64,000 nt of DNA from Mycolicibacter sp. MU0083 (GCF_963378075.1 NZ_OY726394.1:310001-374000), one strand, 5' to 3'. Numbered from the stretch's first letter, positions 51,207 through 59,922 are shown. The notes: a model not told the origin generated them from the sequence alone. Numbers and translations are program-made.

Positions 51207-51368
51207 GCACCTCGTTAGGTGAGGCGTCTGCACGGACACAGGCCACTGACCCCGAACGTCGAAAGACGCCCCGGGTCAGGACAGCTCCTCCCGGCTTAAG
51301 GGTTGAGCCCAAGTGGCTTCCCGAAAGGGACACGCCGTGCAGTGCCAAAGCTCTGACGAGAGGGGTGC
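51207..51368 (+). promoter_or_regulatory. M-box (ykoK leader) Mg2+-sensing riboswitch
   Basis: The conserved M-box words occur in order: CGTTAGGTGAGGC (51213-51225), ACACAGGCCACTG, CCCCGAACGTCGAAAGACGCC (two parts, 51250-51270), GGGTCAGGACAGC, CTTAAGGGTT, then CAGTGCCAAAGCTCTGACGAG. The 5' CTCGT pairs with 3' ACGAG to close the element. M-boxes turn off downstream genes when Mg2+ is high. In M. tuberculosis such leaders precede Rv1535 and PE20. Here it precedes a short upstream ORF and a 64-aa protein. Confidence 0.92.
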
Positions 51369-51372
51369 GGTC

Positions 51373-51453
51373 CTCCGGCGGTCAGCCGGAGCTACCTCCC
51401 CGAGCATGCGGTGAAACCGGCGCGCTGCGGCGCGCCCGCGACCGAGAGGAGGT
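51373..51453 (+). promoter_or_regulatory. Leader region able to hide the ribosome site of the upstream ORF
   Basis: Hairpin CTCCGGC/GCCGGAG (51373-51379 with 51385-51391) and hairpin GGCGCG/CGCGCC (51419-51424 with 51431-51436). ACCTCC (51394-51399) is the exact complement of GGAGGT (51448-51453), the ribosome site of the 26-codon ORF. Alternative folding here could switch translation. The pairings are seen; their use is inferred. Confidence 0.5.
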
Positions 51454-51462
51454 GAGGGACGC

Positions 51463-51543
51463 ATGAGTTCCGGTGATAGTCCGAGCCGATATCTGACTTC
51501 TGTTCCGTCCCCATCCGAACGGTCGCATACCGCCTCCAGCTGA
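51463..51543 (+). CDS. Candidate leader peptide (upstream ORF) in the M-box mRNA
   Basis: A 26-codon ORF beginning ATG 51463 and ending TGA 51541-51543, with a near-ideal ribosome site GAGGAGGTGAGG about 6-9 bases before the start. The peptide begins MSSGDSPSRYL and contains three Pro and eight Ser codons. It lies between the M-box and the 64-aa gene, where leader peptides of Mg2+ genes in enteric bacteria sit. It ends inside the first copy of a direct repeat that can mask the next ribosome site, so its translation could control the gene downstream. Confidence 0.55.
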   Translation: MSSGDSPSRYLTSVPSPSERSHTASS

Positions 51544-51594
51544 GCCACGATTCGTCGCCTCCAGCTGAGCGCCTAGCGCCGTTACGCGACTAGG
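51531..51594 (+). repeat. Direct repeat and start-site hairpin before the 64-aa gene
   Basis: CGCCTCCAGCTGAGC occurs twice, at 51531-51545 and 51556-51570. Each copy contains GCCTCC, complementary to the GGAGGC ribosome site at 51593-51598. In addition CCTAG (51572-51576) pairs with CTAGG (51590-51594), with CGC/GCG inside, covering part of that ribosome site. Confidence 0.6.
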
Positions 51595-51602
51595 AGGCCA
51601 TC

Positions 51603-51797
51603 ATGGTTGCAATCGCCTACACCGACATCCAGGCTCCGGCTCCGCGTGCCGTCAGCACCGAGAAGAAGCTGGACCGTCGCCCCGCCGCGCCCGCCGGCGA
51701 CCCCCTGGTCGACATGACCACCCGGCTGCTCAGCGGCCCGCTGCACCAGATGTATGCACTCCTGTGGCGCGTCGGAGTGCTGACCGTCAACGACTGA
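51603..51797 (+). CDS. M-box-controlled small protein (possible Rv1535-like)
   Basis: 64 aa from ATG 51603 behind TAGGAGG (51591-51597). The first 30 residues are polar and Pro/Ala-rich; the C-terminal half is amphipathic or weakly hydrophobic (DPLVDMTTRLLSGPLHQMY, ALLWRVGVLTVND), possibly membrane-associating. The only gene directly after the Mg2+ riboswitch, so it should be made at low Mg2+. The M. tuberculosis M-box gene Rv1535 encodes a similarly small protein of unknown function; homology is suggested by context, not verified. Convergent with the Rv0424c-ctpH unit. Confidence 0.72.
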   Translation: MVAIAYTDIQAPAPRAVSTEKKLDRRPAAPAGDPLVDMTTRLLSGPLHQMYALLWRVGVLTVND

Positions 51798-51821
51798 GCC
51801 CCGACCGAAGCCGGGCCCCGC

Positions 51822-52094
51822 TCAGGCTTCCTCCAGGGCCTCACCGAGTTGCTCGAGCACCTCATTGCGGTGGTTGCTGGCCAGCACGTGGCCGGCAGCC
51901 ACCGCCACGGCCACCGGCCAGTCGATGATCTCGAAGGCGGCCAGCAGTGCCAGCCCGCCGTAGTAGGCCAGCTGCTCGGGCCGCGGGACAGTCACCTTGC
52001 CGAACACCGGCAATTCGATCGCGAATCCCTCCGCATCGCGGATATGGGCCACCGCTTCCCGCTGGGACGCGTTGCGTCGCGGCTGGTCCGCCAT
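51822..52094 (-). CDS. Small membrane-associated protein (Rv0424c homologue)
   Basis: 90 aa from ATG 52094, spaced 6 bases after AGGAGG; the ATG just before (52097) is closer and less suitable. The N-terminal half is polar (RNASQREAVAHIRDAEG). The middle contains one or two hydrophobic helices (LAYYGGLALLAAFEIIDWPVAVAVAAGHVLAS) and the end is acidic. Rv0424c has the same length and sits downstream of ctpH. The ctpH stop overlaps its start, so it may be an accessory subunit of the pump. Confidence 0.83.
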   Translation of the reverse strand: MADQPRRNASQREAVAHIRDAEGFAIELPVFGKVTVPRPEQLAYYGGLALLAAFEIIDWPVAVAVAAGHVLASNHRNEVLEQLGEALEEA

Positions 52095-55000
52095 CATGAA
52101 CCTCCTGGTGGCGACTGGTCGCCGGATGATCGGGCCGCGACCGTTGCGCGGCGAGAGCCAGTGTCCCCATTGTGCACAAGCCGCAGCCGTGGTGCCGAGT
52201 GGTCGTCGGTCGACTGCGCGCCATCGGCTCGCCGCGGCCCGGGAACGATGAATTCCTTCGGCTTCTCGGCCTGCTCCTGCAGACCGGACCACACCCGGGG
52301 GACCACGGCCGCGCCGAGGGTGGCCACCGTCGCCGTACCCAGCGCCTGAGCCCAGCCCAGCGGCCCGATCGGCGTGCAACCCAACAATTGGCTGACACCG
52401 GGGATGGTGATCAGCGTGCCCATCACGCCCAGTGAGCCGACCGCGGTCGCCACCACCAGCGGATCGTGCGAATCCAGCAGGGTCTGTCCCAGCTGCGTCG
52501 CCACCAGCGACACCAATGCCACCGTCGACGCCCGCTGCCGGCGCCCGGTGACCGAGGCCAGTCCCCAGGCTCCGACCGCAGCCGAGGCGGTCGTCACCCC
52601 GCGTACCGCCACGGTGCGCCACAGCGCGCGCTCATCGGGGCCGTGGCCGCCGGCCGTGGCCGACTCGCTGAGGGAGCTCACCGACAGCGCCGTGGCGGGC
52701 AGTGCATCGGTCAGCATGTTGACCAGGAGCAGTTGGCGGGCGTTGAGCGGCGACTGGCCGGTCAGGGCGCTCCCGATGATCGCGAACGCCACCTCACCGG
52801 CGTTTCCGCCGAGCAGCACCGCGACCGCCGCCTGCACCCGCTGCCACAGTTCGCGGCCTTCGTCGAGCGCATCGAGCAGCGTGTCGATCCGCTCGTCGAG
52901 CAGCACCACGTCGGCGGCGGTGCTCGCCGCCTCGCTACCGTGCGCGACCACCGCGATCCCGACGGTCGCGGCCCGGATCGCGGCGGCGTCGTTCGCGCCG
53001 TCGCCGACCATCGCCGACACCTTGCCGGTGCGCTCCAGGGTCTGGACGATCTGCACCTTGTTCTCCGGGGACATCCGGGCGAACACGACCTTGTCGGCCA
53101 CCGCGCTCTCTTGCCCCTTGCGCGACAACGCATCCCACTGCGCACCGCTGATCACCTGATCGGCGCTGACATCCAGGCCCAGCTCCCGGGCGATCGCCGT
53201 GGCGGTCAGCGGGTGGTCACCGGTGATCAGCCGCACCGGGATGCGGCGGCGCTTGAGGTCGGCCAGCAGTTCGGCTGCCTCGTCGCGCGGAGTGTCGGAG
53301 ATCCCGAGCAGTCCGACGAAGGTCAACCCGTCGCGGCAGAACGCGGCGATCTCGTCGGGCTCGGGATCTTCTCCCAACGACGCACGTTGCGCGGCAGTCA
53401 GTTCGCGGCGCGCCACCGCGATCACCCGCAGGCCGTTCCCGGCCAGCTCGGTGACCGAGTTCTTGACGGCCGGGCCGACACCGGTGCAGGCCAGCACCAC
53501 TTCCGGTGCACCCTTGAGGGTCAGCTCGGTACCGCGGATCGAGGCCGAGAAGGGTCGGCCCGAGCGGAACGGCAGGTGCAGCGCCGGGCCGTCGGGAATA
53601 TCGGTGCCCGCCCGGACGGCGGCCTCCACGATGGCGTTGTCGGTGGCGTGGATCTGCGGGGTGCCGTTGGACACCGGCGCCGCGGACGCGGCGAACCGCA
53701 GCACGTCGTCGTCGGTGCAGCCCGCCGCGGGGTGCACCTGCGACACCCGCAACCGGTTCTTGCTCAAGGTTCCGGTCTTGTCGAAGCACACCACGTCGAC
53801 GCGGCCCAGTGCCTCCACCGAACGCGGTACCCGAACCAGCACACCGGCTTTCGTCAGACGGCGGGCCGAGGCCTGCTGTGCCAGGGTGGCCACCAGCGGC
53901 AGCCCCTCGGGGATGGCCGCAACGCTGACCGCGATGCCGCTGGCCACCGCCTGGCGCAACCCGATCCGGCGGGCCATGCCCAGGCCGGTCACCAGTGCGC
54001 CGCCGGCCAGGCTGATCCGCCACGCCTTGCTGGTGAGCAGGCTCAGCTGATGCTGCAACCCGACCGCGGACGCCTCGCCGGCCACCAGATCGGCGGCCCG
54101 ACGGCCGTGGGTATCACCGCCGGCCGCGGTCACCAGCGCCACCGCCGTCCCGGTCACCACGGTGGTGCCGGCGTAGACCATGCACTCCCGGTCGGCCAGG
54201 TCGGCTCCCGGGGTGGCCTCGATCTGCTTGACCACCGTCAGGGACTCGCCGGTCAACGACGATTCGTCGACCTCCAGGTCGATCGCCTCGATCAGCCGGC
54301 CGTCGGCGGGCACCACCTCGTGCGCGCGCACCTCGATCACATCGCCGGGAAGCAACTGCTCGGCGTCGATCTCGCAGTGGCTGCCGTCGGGCAGCACCTT
54401 GCGTGCCGGGGGAACCTGTTCGTTGAGCAGGACGCTGAGCCGGCGCTCGGCGATCAGCCGCTGCGCGGCCGCCAGCATCGCGTTGCCGCCCAGCACCGAT
54501 CCGACCAGCATGGCGTCCACCGGGGAACCCAGCACGGCACTGGCCGCAGCCCCCAACGCCAGCACGGGCGTGATCGGGTCGGACAGTTCACTGCGCACCG
54601 CCTGGGCGAACTGCCACAGCAGCCGTGGCGGCGCGGACCGCGCGACGGGTCCGTGCTGGGCGGTCTGCTGCCCCGCCGGCTCCGGCGTCGGCAACACCGC
54701 GCGCACCTGGTCGACCGACATCGCATGCCATTCGTTCACCGACGCCGGCCGGGGCACCGCGGCGTCGACGGCCCGCCGCGCCAGCCAATAGCCCGACAGC
54801 GCACCGGCCGCCGCGCCGGTGGTCACCGGACCCGGCCCGCTTCCGCGCACCCCCGGCAACAGCAGCAGTGACCCCAATATCGTTGCACCGGTGGACAGTT
54901 CCACGCCTCGGTGGCTGGCGGACCGGGCCGCCGGCAGGGCGTGCAGCACCCGCCACACCGCGGCCAGATCGGTCAGCAGCACGTCGGCGCACCAGGGTGG

Positions 55001-56533
55001 GGTGCCCTCGGTGGGCAGCAACCCCAGCGCCACGTCGGCGGCAGCCAACGCGTCCACCGCGGCCGCGGACAACACCGCGACATCGTGGCCGTCGCTCTGG
55101 TAGGCCGATACGGCGGCGGCCAGCGCCGCATCCACCGATGCGCCGTCCAGCGGCCGGATGTCGTCGAAGATCGGCCGGAGCTCGCCCAGCGCTTCGATCT
55201 CCACCGAAACCACCTCGACGTCGGCGCGCCGCGCCTCGGTGACCACCGCGGCGGCCAACGGCAGCAGCGCGGGCTGGAACGACGCCTGCACGCCGGCCCG
55301 GCGGCCGACCCGATGCCAGCCCGGTGTCAGTCCGGTGTCGTCGAGCAGCTTCTGGGCCTGCGCCCACACCGCGCGCAGTTCGTCGTCGTCGGCGCCGCGC
55401 ACCTGCATCACCCGCAGCGTCTCGCCGCACAGCACCCGGGGATCGATGATCACCGTGTCGACCCGGTCGAGCTCACGCAGGCTGCCCGGTCGCAGCACCA
55501 CCGTGTCGTGCTTGTCGGCCAGGCCGCGGCCCAGGGTCGCCGCGAAGGACTCGCGGGCGGTGCGGGTGGCCTTCGGCGCGGTCACCGCGGCGGCCGTACC
55601 GGCCAGGTCGGGATTGCTCGTCGCGGCCCCGATCACCCCGGCGCCCAGGACCTGCACCGCCGAACTGCGGGTCAGGTGCCGCTCCACCGGGCCCGGGGGT
55701 CGCGGCACCGGCCGCGGCGGGACGGTCAACGGCGGATGGTCGGCATGGACGGCGAGCTCGGGTTCGCGGCGCCGCCACGCGCGTGCTTCGGCACGTTCCT
55801 CCCCGGCGCGCATCGCCTCGACCGACAGTCCCACCGCCAGCGACGTCGGCGCCCGGTTGAGGGTGTGCACGCCGGCGCTGGCCAGCGCCAGCAGCGTGTC
55901 GGTGGCCTGCTTGCCGATGCTGTCCTCCAGCACGCGGCGCAGCCGCGGCTGGTAGTCGATGACGACGACACCGGCCTCCAGCCCCAACGGAAGACCCGGC
56001 AGTCGCAGCAGCCGGCCGACCGTGGCCACACCCAGACCGGCGAGGTTGGCCCCGACGGTCAGCGTGCGCAAAACCTGGGTCGTCCCGTCACCGGGGAGGC
56101 TGACCGGTGGCTGCGGGCGGCGCGGCGCCTGCCGGTACCGATTCTCGGTGTCGGACACCACCCGGCACAGTTCGCGCATGGTGACGACGTCTGCGGCGGC
56201 CGGGTCCAGGCCCACCACCAGACGTGCCAGCGGGTGGTTCAGCCGTGTCGAGACGACACCGGGCAGCGCCCCGGCCGCGGCCAGCACCGCTGTCGCCAGT
56301 TCCGCTCCGGCCGGTCCGTCGAGCCCGCGGACCTCGACCCAGGCCCGTCCGTCGCCGCGGAAACACCGCCGCGACAGCACCGGCGGGCCGTCGCCGTTCG
56401 GCAGGACGGCATTGGCCACCTCGTTCGCGGTCTGCACGGAGGCGTCGACGAGCGCAGAGGTCAGTTGGACACCGAAGTTCACTGCGCGCAAGGGCAATGA
56501 GTGCCTGACGGCACGACGTGAGTTCACTCGCAC
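52094..56533 (-). CDS. ctpH: Large P-type metal/cation-transporting ATPase CtpH
   Basis: 1479 aa (Rv0425c is 1539). A P-type ATPase core lies in the C-terminal half: TGES (about 760), PEGLP in helix 4 (a P2/Ca2+-pump-like signature), the phosphorylated Asp in DKTGTLSKN (about 917), then GDGANDAAAIR (about 1178). The first 600 residues are a mycobacterial extension with a ferredoxin-like segment resembling a heavy-metal-associated domain but without CxxC, and cryptic ATPase-like pieces. The ion is unknown; Ca2+ or another divalent cation is the family inference. Start GTG 56533 is uncertain; GTG 56482 would give the same core. Confidence 0.92.
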   Translation of the reverse strand: MRVNSRRAVRHSLPLRAVNFGVQLTSALVDASVQTANEVANAVLPNGDGPPVLSRRCFRGDGRAWVEVRGLDGPAGAELATAVLAAAGALPGVVSTRLNHPLARLVVGLDPAAADVVTMRELCRVVSDTENRYRQAPRRPQPPVSLPGDGTTQVLRTLTVGANLAGLGVATVGRLLRLPGLPLGLEAGVVVIDYQPRLRRVLEDSIGKQATDTLLALASAGVHTLNRAPTSLAVGLSVEAMRAGEERAEARAWRRREPELAVHADHPPLTVPPRPVPRPPGPVERHLTRSSAVQVLGAGVIGAATSNPDLAGTAAAVTAPKATRTARESFAATLGRGLADKHDTVVLRPGSLRELDRVDTVIIDPRVLCGETLRVMQVRGADDDELRAVWAQAQKLLDDTGLTPGWHRVGRRAGVQASFQPALLPLAAAVVTEARRADVEVVSVEIEALGELRPIFDDIRPLDGASVDAALAAAVSAYQSDGHDVAVLSAAAVDALAAADVALGLLPTEGTPPWCADVLLTDLAAVWRVLHALPAARSASHRGVELSTGATILGSLLLLPGVRGSGPGPVTTGAAAGALSGYWLARRAVDAAVPRPASVNEWHAMSVDQVRAVLPTPEPAGQQTAQHGPVARSAPPRLLWQFAQAVRSELSDPITPVLALGAAASAVLGSPVDAMLVGSVLGGNAMLAAAQRLIAERRLSVLLNEQVPPARKVLPDGSHCEIDAEQLLPGDVIEVRAHEVVPADGRLIEAIDLEVDESSLTGESLTVVKQIEATPGADLADRECMVYAGTTVVTGTAVALVTAAGGDTHGRRAADLVAGEASAVGLQHQLSLLTSKAWRISLAGGALVTGLGMARRIGLRQAVASGIAVSVAAIPEGLPLVATLAQQASARRLTKAGVLVRVPRSVEALGRVDVVCFDKTGTLSKNRLRVSQVHPAAGCTDDDVLRFAASAAPVSNGTPQIHATDNAIVEAAVRAGTDIPDGPALHLPFRSGRPFSASIRGTELTLKGAPEVVLACTGVGPAVKNSVTELAGNGLRVIAVARRELTAAQRASLGEDPEPDEIAAFCRDGLTFVGLLGISDTPRDEAAELLADLKRRRIPVRLITGDHPLTATAIARELGLDVSADQVISGAQWDALSRKGQESAVADKVVFARMSPENKVQIVQTLERTGKVSAMVGDGANDAAAIRAATVGIAVVAHGSEAASTAADVVLLDERIDTLLDALDEGRELWQRVQAAVAVLLGGNAGEVAFAIIGSALTGQSPLNARQLLLVNMLTDALPATALSVSSLSESATAGGHGPDERALWRTVAVRGVTTASAAVGAWGLASVTGRRQRASTVALVSLVATQLGQTLLDSHDPLVVATAVGSLGVMGTLITIPGVSQLLGCTPIGPLGWAQALGTATVATLGAAVVPRVWSGLQEQAEKPKEFIVPGPRRADGAQSTDDHSAPRLRLVHNGDTGSRRATVAARSSGDQSPPGGS

Positions 56534-56537
56534 CCGA

Positions 56538-57053
56538 TCAGTGGCGGGTGCGAGTGCTGCCGGCGCCGGTCCGCCGCGCCGCGGCCTTCTTCGGCTGCGG
56601 GCTGCGGCGTGCCGTGGTGGCCGAACCAGCCGGCTTGGTCGCCTTCGTCGCGGGGGTCGCCTTCGCTGCGGGGGTCGCCTTGACCGCCTTGAGCGGCCGG
56701 TCGGCTGCCGCTGCCGCGGTCGCGGGCTTGGCCGGTGCGGCGACCGGCGCCGCGCCGTTCCCGGCGCGGTTGGACAGTTGCTTGAGCGCCAGCGCGGTGC
56801 CGCCCACCGCCACCAGCACCGGCCATTCGACCAACCCGGCGACGCCGAGAGCGCCCAGGGTCAGTGCGGCCGCGGGCGTCGAGTGGCTGCCGGTGCTCAA
56901 GCCGCGCTGCGCGCCGCTGACCGCACCTTTGATACCGCCGATCGCTCCGTTGAGAGCGGCCCCGCCGATCGCGCCGGCCGCCTCGGTGGTCATGATGACC
57001 GCGCGGTTCGCCGCTCCGGCCACTTTCCGTACCGTCCCTGCGACGGCGTTCAT
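56538..57053 (-). CDS. Rv0426c-like membrane protein with a histone H1-like Lys/Ala/Pro tail
   Basis: 171 aa from ATG 57053, behind GGGCAGGGAA; a TTG at 57083 would add ten residues. The first 100 residues are Gly/Ala-rich, with one or two hydrophobic stretches (ALTLGALGVAGLVEWPVLVAVGGTALAL). The tail of about 70 residues repeats K-A-T-P-A and ends in PKKAAARRTG, like histone H1 or the mycobacterial HupB tail. The tail may bind nucleic acid or acidic lipid. It lies 4 bases upstream of ctpH and is likely cotranscribed with it. Confidence 0.72.
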   Translation of the reverse strand: MNAVAGTVRKVAGAANRAVIMTTEAAGAIGGAALNGAIGGIKGAVSGAQRGLSTGSHSTPAAALTLGALGVAGLVEWPVLVAVGGTALALKQLSNRAGNGAAPVAAPAKPATAAAAADRPLKAVKATPAAKATPATKATKPAGSATTARRSPQPKKAAARRTGAGSTRTRH

Positions 57054-57162
57054 GGGAATTCCCTGCCCTTCAAAATGAGCCAATTGGGTAATCCGACCAT
57101 CCTATGCGCGATTTCGGTGCCGCCCCGAAATCCACACAGAATTCATAGAACCGTGACCGGGG

Positions 57163-57975
57163 TCAATCCCGGCGGATCTCGACCAGCACCGGCGCGTGGT
57201 CGCTCGGCGACTTGCCTTTGCGCTCGTCGCGCACGATCTCGCCGTGCGCGACCCGCGTCGCCAGTTCCGGGGATCCCAGGATGAAATCGATCCGCATGCC
57301 CTGCTTCTTCGGGAACCGCAACTGGGTGTAGTCCCAGTAGGTGTAGACGCCCGGCCCGGGGGTGAACGGCCGCACCACGTCCAGGTACTGCGCGTCGGTC
57401 ATCGCCTGGAACGCGCGGCGCTCCGGTTCGGAGACGTGCGTGGAACCTTCGAAGAAGTCCATGCTCCACACGTCGTCGTCCTGCGGCGCGATATTCCAGT
57501 CACCCACCAGGGCGATCGGCGCGGCCGGATCGTCGCGCAGCCACCCTTCAGCGGAATCGCGCAGCGCGGCAAGCCAATCCAGCTTGTAGGTGTAGTGCGG
57601 ATCGTCCAGGGCGCGCCCGTTGGGCACATACAGGCTCCACACCCGCACCCCACCGCAGGTGGCGCCCAGCGCCCGCGCCTCCACCACCGGGTCGGCGTCG
57701 GCCTTGGCCCACGCCGGCTGCCCGGGGAAACCGATCTCGACGTCGGCCAGGCCGACCCGCGACGCGATCGCCACCCCGTTCCACTGGTTCAGGCCGACAT
57801 GGGCCACCTCGTAGCCCAACTCGTGAAACGGCAGCGCCGGAAACTGTGCGTCGGTGCACTTGGTCTCCTGCATCGCCAGCACGTCGACGTCGGCGCGGGC
57901 CAGCCAGTCGGTCACCCGGTCCACGCGGGTGCGGATGGAGTTGACGTTCCAGGTGGCCAGTCGCAGCGCAGTCAC
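57163..57975 (-). CDS. xthA: Exodeoxyribonuclease III (AP endonuclease)
   Basis: 270 aa from GTG 57975. The EEP nuclease fold is complete: RLATWNVNSIRTRVDRV (Asn), LAMQETKCTD (catalytic Glu), VPNGR, VGDWNIAP (Asp-Asn), RIDFILGSPE and SDHAPVLVEI (the terminal Asp-His). It cuts abasic sites and trims 3' ends in base-excision repair. It overlaps the GNAT stop by 4 bases (GTGA), in the conserved def-Rv0428c-xthA order. Confidence 0.94.
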   Translation of the reverse strand: MTALRLATWNVNSIRTRVDRVTDWLARADVDVLAMQETKCTDAQFPALPFHELGYEVAHVGLNQWNGVAIASRVGLADVEIGFPGQPAWAKADADPVVEARALGATCGGVRVWSLYVPNGRALDDPHYTYKLDWLAALRDSAEGWLRDDPAAPIALVGDWNIAPQDDDVWSMDFFEGSTHVSEPERRAFQAMTDAQYLDVVRPFTPGPGVYTYWDYTQLRFPKKQGMRIDFILGSPELATRVAHGEIVRDERKGKSPSDHAPVLVEIRRD

Positions 57976-58823
57976 GCAAGCCACCCTAGAGCCCGTGCGT
58001 CGAGGTAGCGGGTGCGGTGCTGACCGGCGAACCCCACCGCCTCGAAGAACGCGAACGCCCCGGTCTCGGTGCTGGGCACCTGTGCGTAAGCGCGGGTGGC
58101 TCCGCGCTCGGTGCCCCAGACCCGCAACGCGGTGCAGATCCGGCGGCCGCAGCCCCGCCCGCGGTGTTCGGCGGCCACCTCGATCTGTGTCAGCCCCAGC
58201 CACCGGGTGCCGTCGGAACCGTCGGTGACCGCGCCGCGTCCCGACGCCGCCCCGGGTATCGAGGCCTCGCAGACGTCGCCGTCGGAGGTCACCACCACAC
58301 CGTCGGGCGCGGTCCCGGGGCCGAGATCGCACACCAGGGTGCGGGTCTCGTGCATCACCGGAAGGTCCTCCGGTAGCCGGAGCAGGCGTTCGGGCACCGC
58401 CAGATACGGCGGCAGCCCGCGGTGGGCGTACCAGTCGATGATCGCCGGAACCGTGTTCACGTGGGCGAACATGTCCAGCGGAATGGCCGAGTTGGCGGCC
58501 GGCCCGGCGCCGGGTGCGGCGCGCAGCAGCCAGCCGTCGAGCCAGAGGTGGTCATCACCGGTGCAGGCCAGGGCGGCGGCGTGCTCGACGGAGCGGATCG
58601 CGGAGTTCTTCACCGGCCGGTCGGTCAGGCGCCGCACGTAGAGCACGTCGGCGTGTCGGCATTCGTGCACCACGCCGTCGGCCGAGCGGATCCGCACCAG
58701 CGGCCCGGACTGCACCAGATGTCCCACCACGTCGCCCATCGGCGGTTCGGATCCGGGCGGCCGGAGGTAGCGCAGGCTGACCCGGACCCCGATCTCGGGT
58801 AGTTCGGGTGGTCGGTCGGTCAC
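57972..58823 (-). CDS. GNAT-family N-acetyltransferase (Rv0428c homologue)
   Basis: 283 aa from GTG 58823. An N-terminal domain of about 150 residues begins with a small SH3-like barrel (VRVSLRYLRPPG, MGDVVGHLV). The C-terminal GNAT domain has the acetyl-CoA loop as VAAEHRGRGCGRRIC (about residue 220) and ends with AFAFFEAVGF-like GAFAFFEAVGF. The acceptor is unknown. It lies 19 bases after def on the same strand, and overlap with xthA indicates one transcript. Confidence 0.87.
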   Translation of the reverse strand: MTDRPPELPEIGVRVSLRYLRPPGSEPPMGDVVGHLVQSGPLVRIRSADGVVHECRHADVLYVRRLTDRPVKNSAIRSVEHAAALACTGDDHLWLDGWLLRAAPGAGPAANSAIPLDMFAHVNTVPAIIDWYAHRGLPPYLAVPERLLRLPEDLPVMHETRTLVCDLGPGTAPDGVVVTSDGDVCEASIPGAASGRGAVTDGSDGTRWLGLTQIEVAAEHRGRGCGRRICTALRVWGTERGATRAYAQVPSTETGAFAFFEAVGFAGQHRTRYLDARALGWLA

Positions 58824-58842
58824 CGCGTCGCCGCCGGTGCGA

Positions 58843-59439
58843 TCAGTGGCCGAACGGGTCGGGTACGTCTCCCGGCATCCACGACAGGTCCGGAACCCCC
58901 CAGCCGTTGGACTTCACCATCCGCTTGGCGGCCCGTACATGCCGTCCCACCAGCATGTCCAGGTAGAGCAAGCCGTCCAGGTGTCCGGTCTCGTGCTGCA
59001 GCATCCGGGCGAACAGTCCGGTGCCCTCCAGCGTGATCGGCTTGCCGTCGGCATCCAGTCCGGTGACCCGCGCCCAGTCGGCCCGCCCGGTCGGGAACGA
59101 TTCGCCGGGCACCGACAGGCAGCCTTCGTCGTCGTTGTCCGGATCGGGCATGGTCTCGGGTCGCTCGGAGGTCTCCAGCACCGGGTTGACCACCACGCCG
59201 CGGCGGCGCGGGCTGCTCGAGTGGCGGTCGTCGGCGCAGTCGTAGACGAACAGTCGCAGGCCCACGCCCACCTGGTTGGCAGCCAACCCGACCCCGTTCG
59301 CGGCATCCATGGTCTCGTACATCGAGGTGATCAGCTCGCGGACGTCGGCGGGCAGTGAGCCGTCATCGGCGACCGGAACAGGGCTGGTCGGTGTGTGCAG
59401 GACGGGATCACCGACGATGCGAATGGGGAGGACGGCCAT
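58843..59439 (-). CDS. def: Peptide deformylase
   Basis: 198 aa (M. tuberculosis Def is 197). Removes the formyl group from new proteins. All three motifs are present: [17 protein letters not shown] with metal-ligand Cys107, and QHETGHLDG with His149, Glu150, His153. The C-terminal extension of about 30 residues is typical of mycobacterial Def. ATG 59439 is chosen because upstream in-frame sequence is not protein-like. Confidence 0.96.
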   Translation of the reverse strand: MAVLPIRIVGDPVLHTPTSPVPVADDGSLPADVRELITSMYETMDAANGVGLAANQVGVGLRLFVYDCADDRHSSSPRRRGVVVNPVLETSERPETMPDPDNDDEGCLSVPGESFPTGRADWARVTGLDADGKPITLEGTGLFARMLQHETGHLDGLLYLDMLVGRHVRAAKRMVKSNGWGVPDLSWMPGDVPDPFGH

Positions 59440-59613
59440 GACCGCAAATCTTAGGCGTCCCGCAACGGCCGACTGCGGTGGCCACGGCGACTCGCGGGGC
59501 GGGCTCCCGGATTCACCCGGTCTGGCGTGATTCAATATTCGCTCAGAACACGCCGCCGAAAACACACGAACGTTTGCAGCGAGAAAACTTTCCGGAAGGG
59601 TCCAGGAAACGAT

Positions 59614-59922
59614 ATGGACGGCGCCATGGCGCAGGCGAATCGCTCAGGGGACGATTCGGAACCCACCGACGGCCTGAGCCGTCGCGAACACGACATTCTG
59701 GCCTTCGAACGGGACTGGTGGAAGTACGCGGGCGCCAAGGAAGAAGCCATCAAGGAGCGCTTCGCGCTGTCGGCGACCCGTTACTACCAGGTTCTCAACG
59801 CACTGGTGGACCGTCCCGAAGCGCTGGCCGCCGACCCGATGCTGGTCAAGCGGCTCCGCAGGCTGCGGTCCAGTCGGCAGAAGGCGCGTGCCGCACGCCG
59901 TCTCGGTTTCGAGATCACCTGA
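59614..59922 (+). CDS. DUF3263 protein (Rv0430 homologue)
   Basis: 102 aa from ATG 59614, exactly the length of Rv0430; ATG 59626 is an alternative. A short helical DNA-binding-like domain: [20 protein letters not shown], then [21 protein letters not shown] [18 protein letters not shown], which resembles a helix-turn-helix, and a basic tail ([20 protein letters not shown]). A probable small regulator located upstream of virR. Confidence 0.87.
   Translation: MDGAMAQANRSGDDSEPTDGLSRREHDILAFERDWWKYAGAKEEAIKERFALSATRYYQVLNALVDRPEALAADPMLVKRLRRLRSSRQKARAARRLGFEIT

Noticed and set aside
52466..54871. 801-codon plus-strand frame opposite ctpH
   Set aside because: It mirrors the codon pattern of ctpH in high-GC DNA; His/Arg/Gln-rich text without a motif, and no ribosome site.
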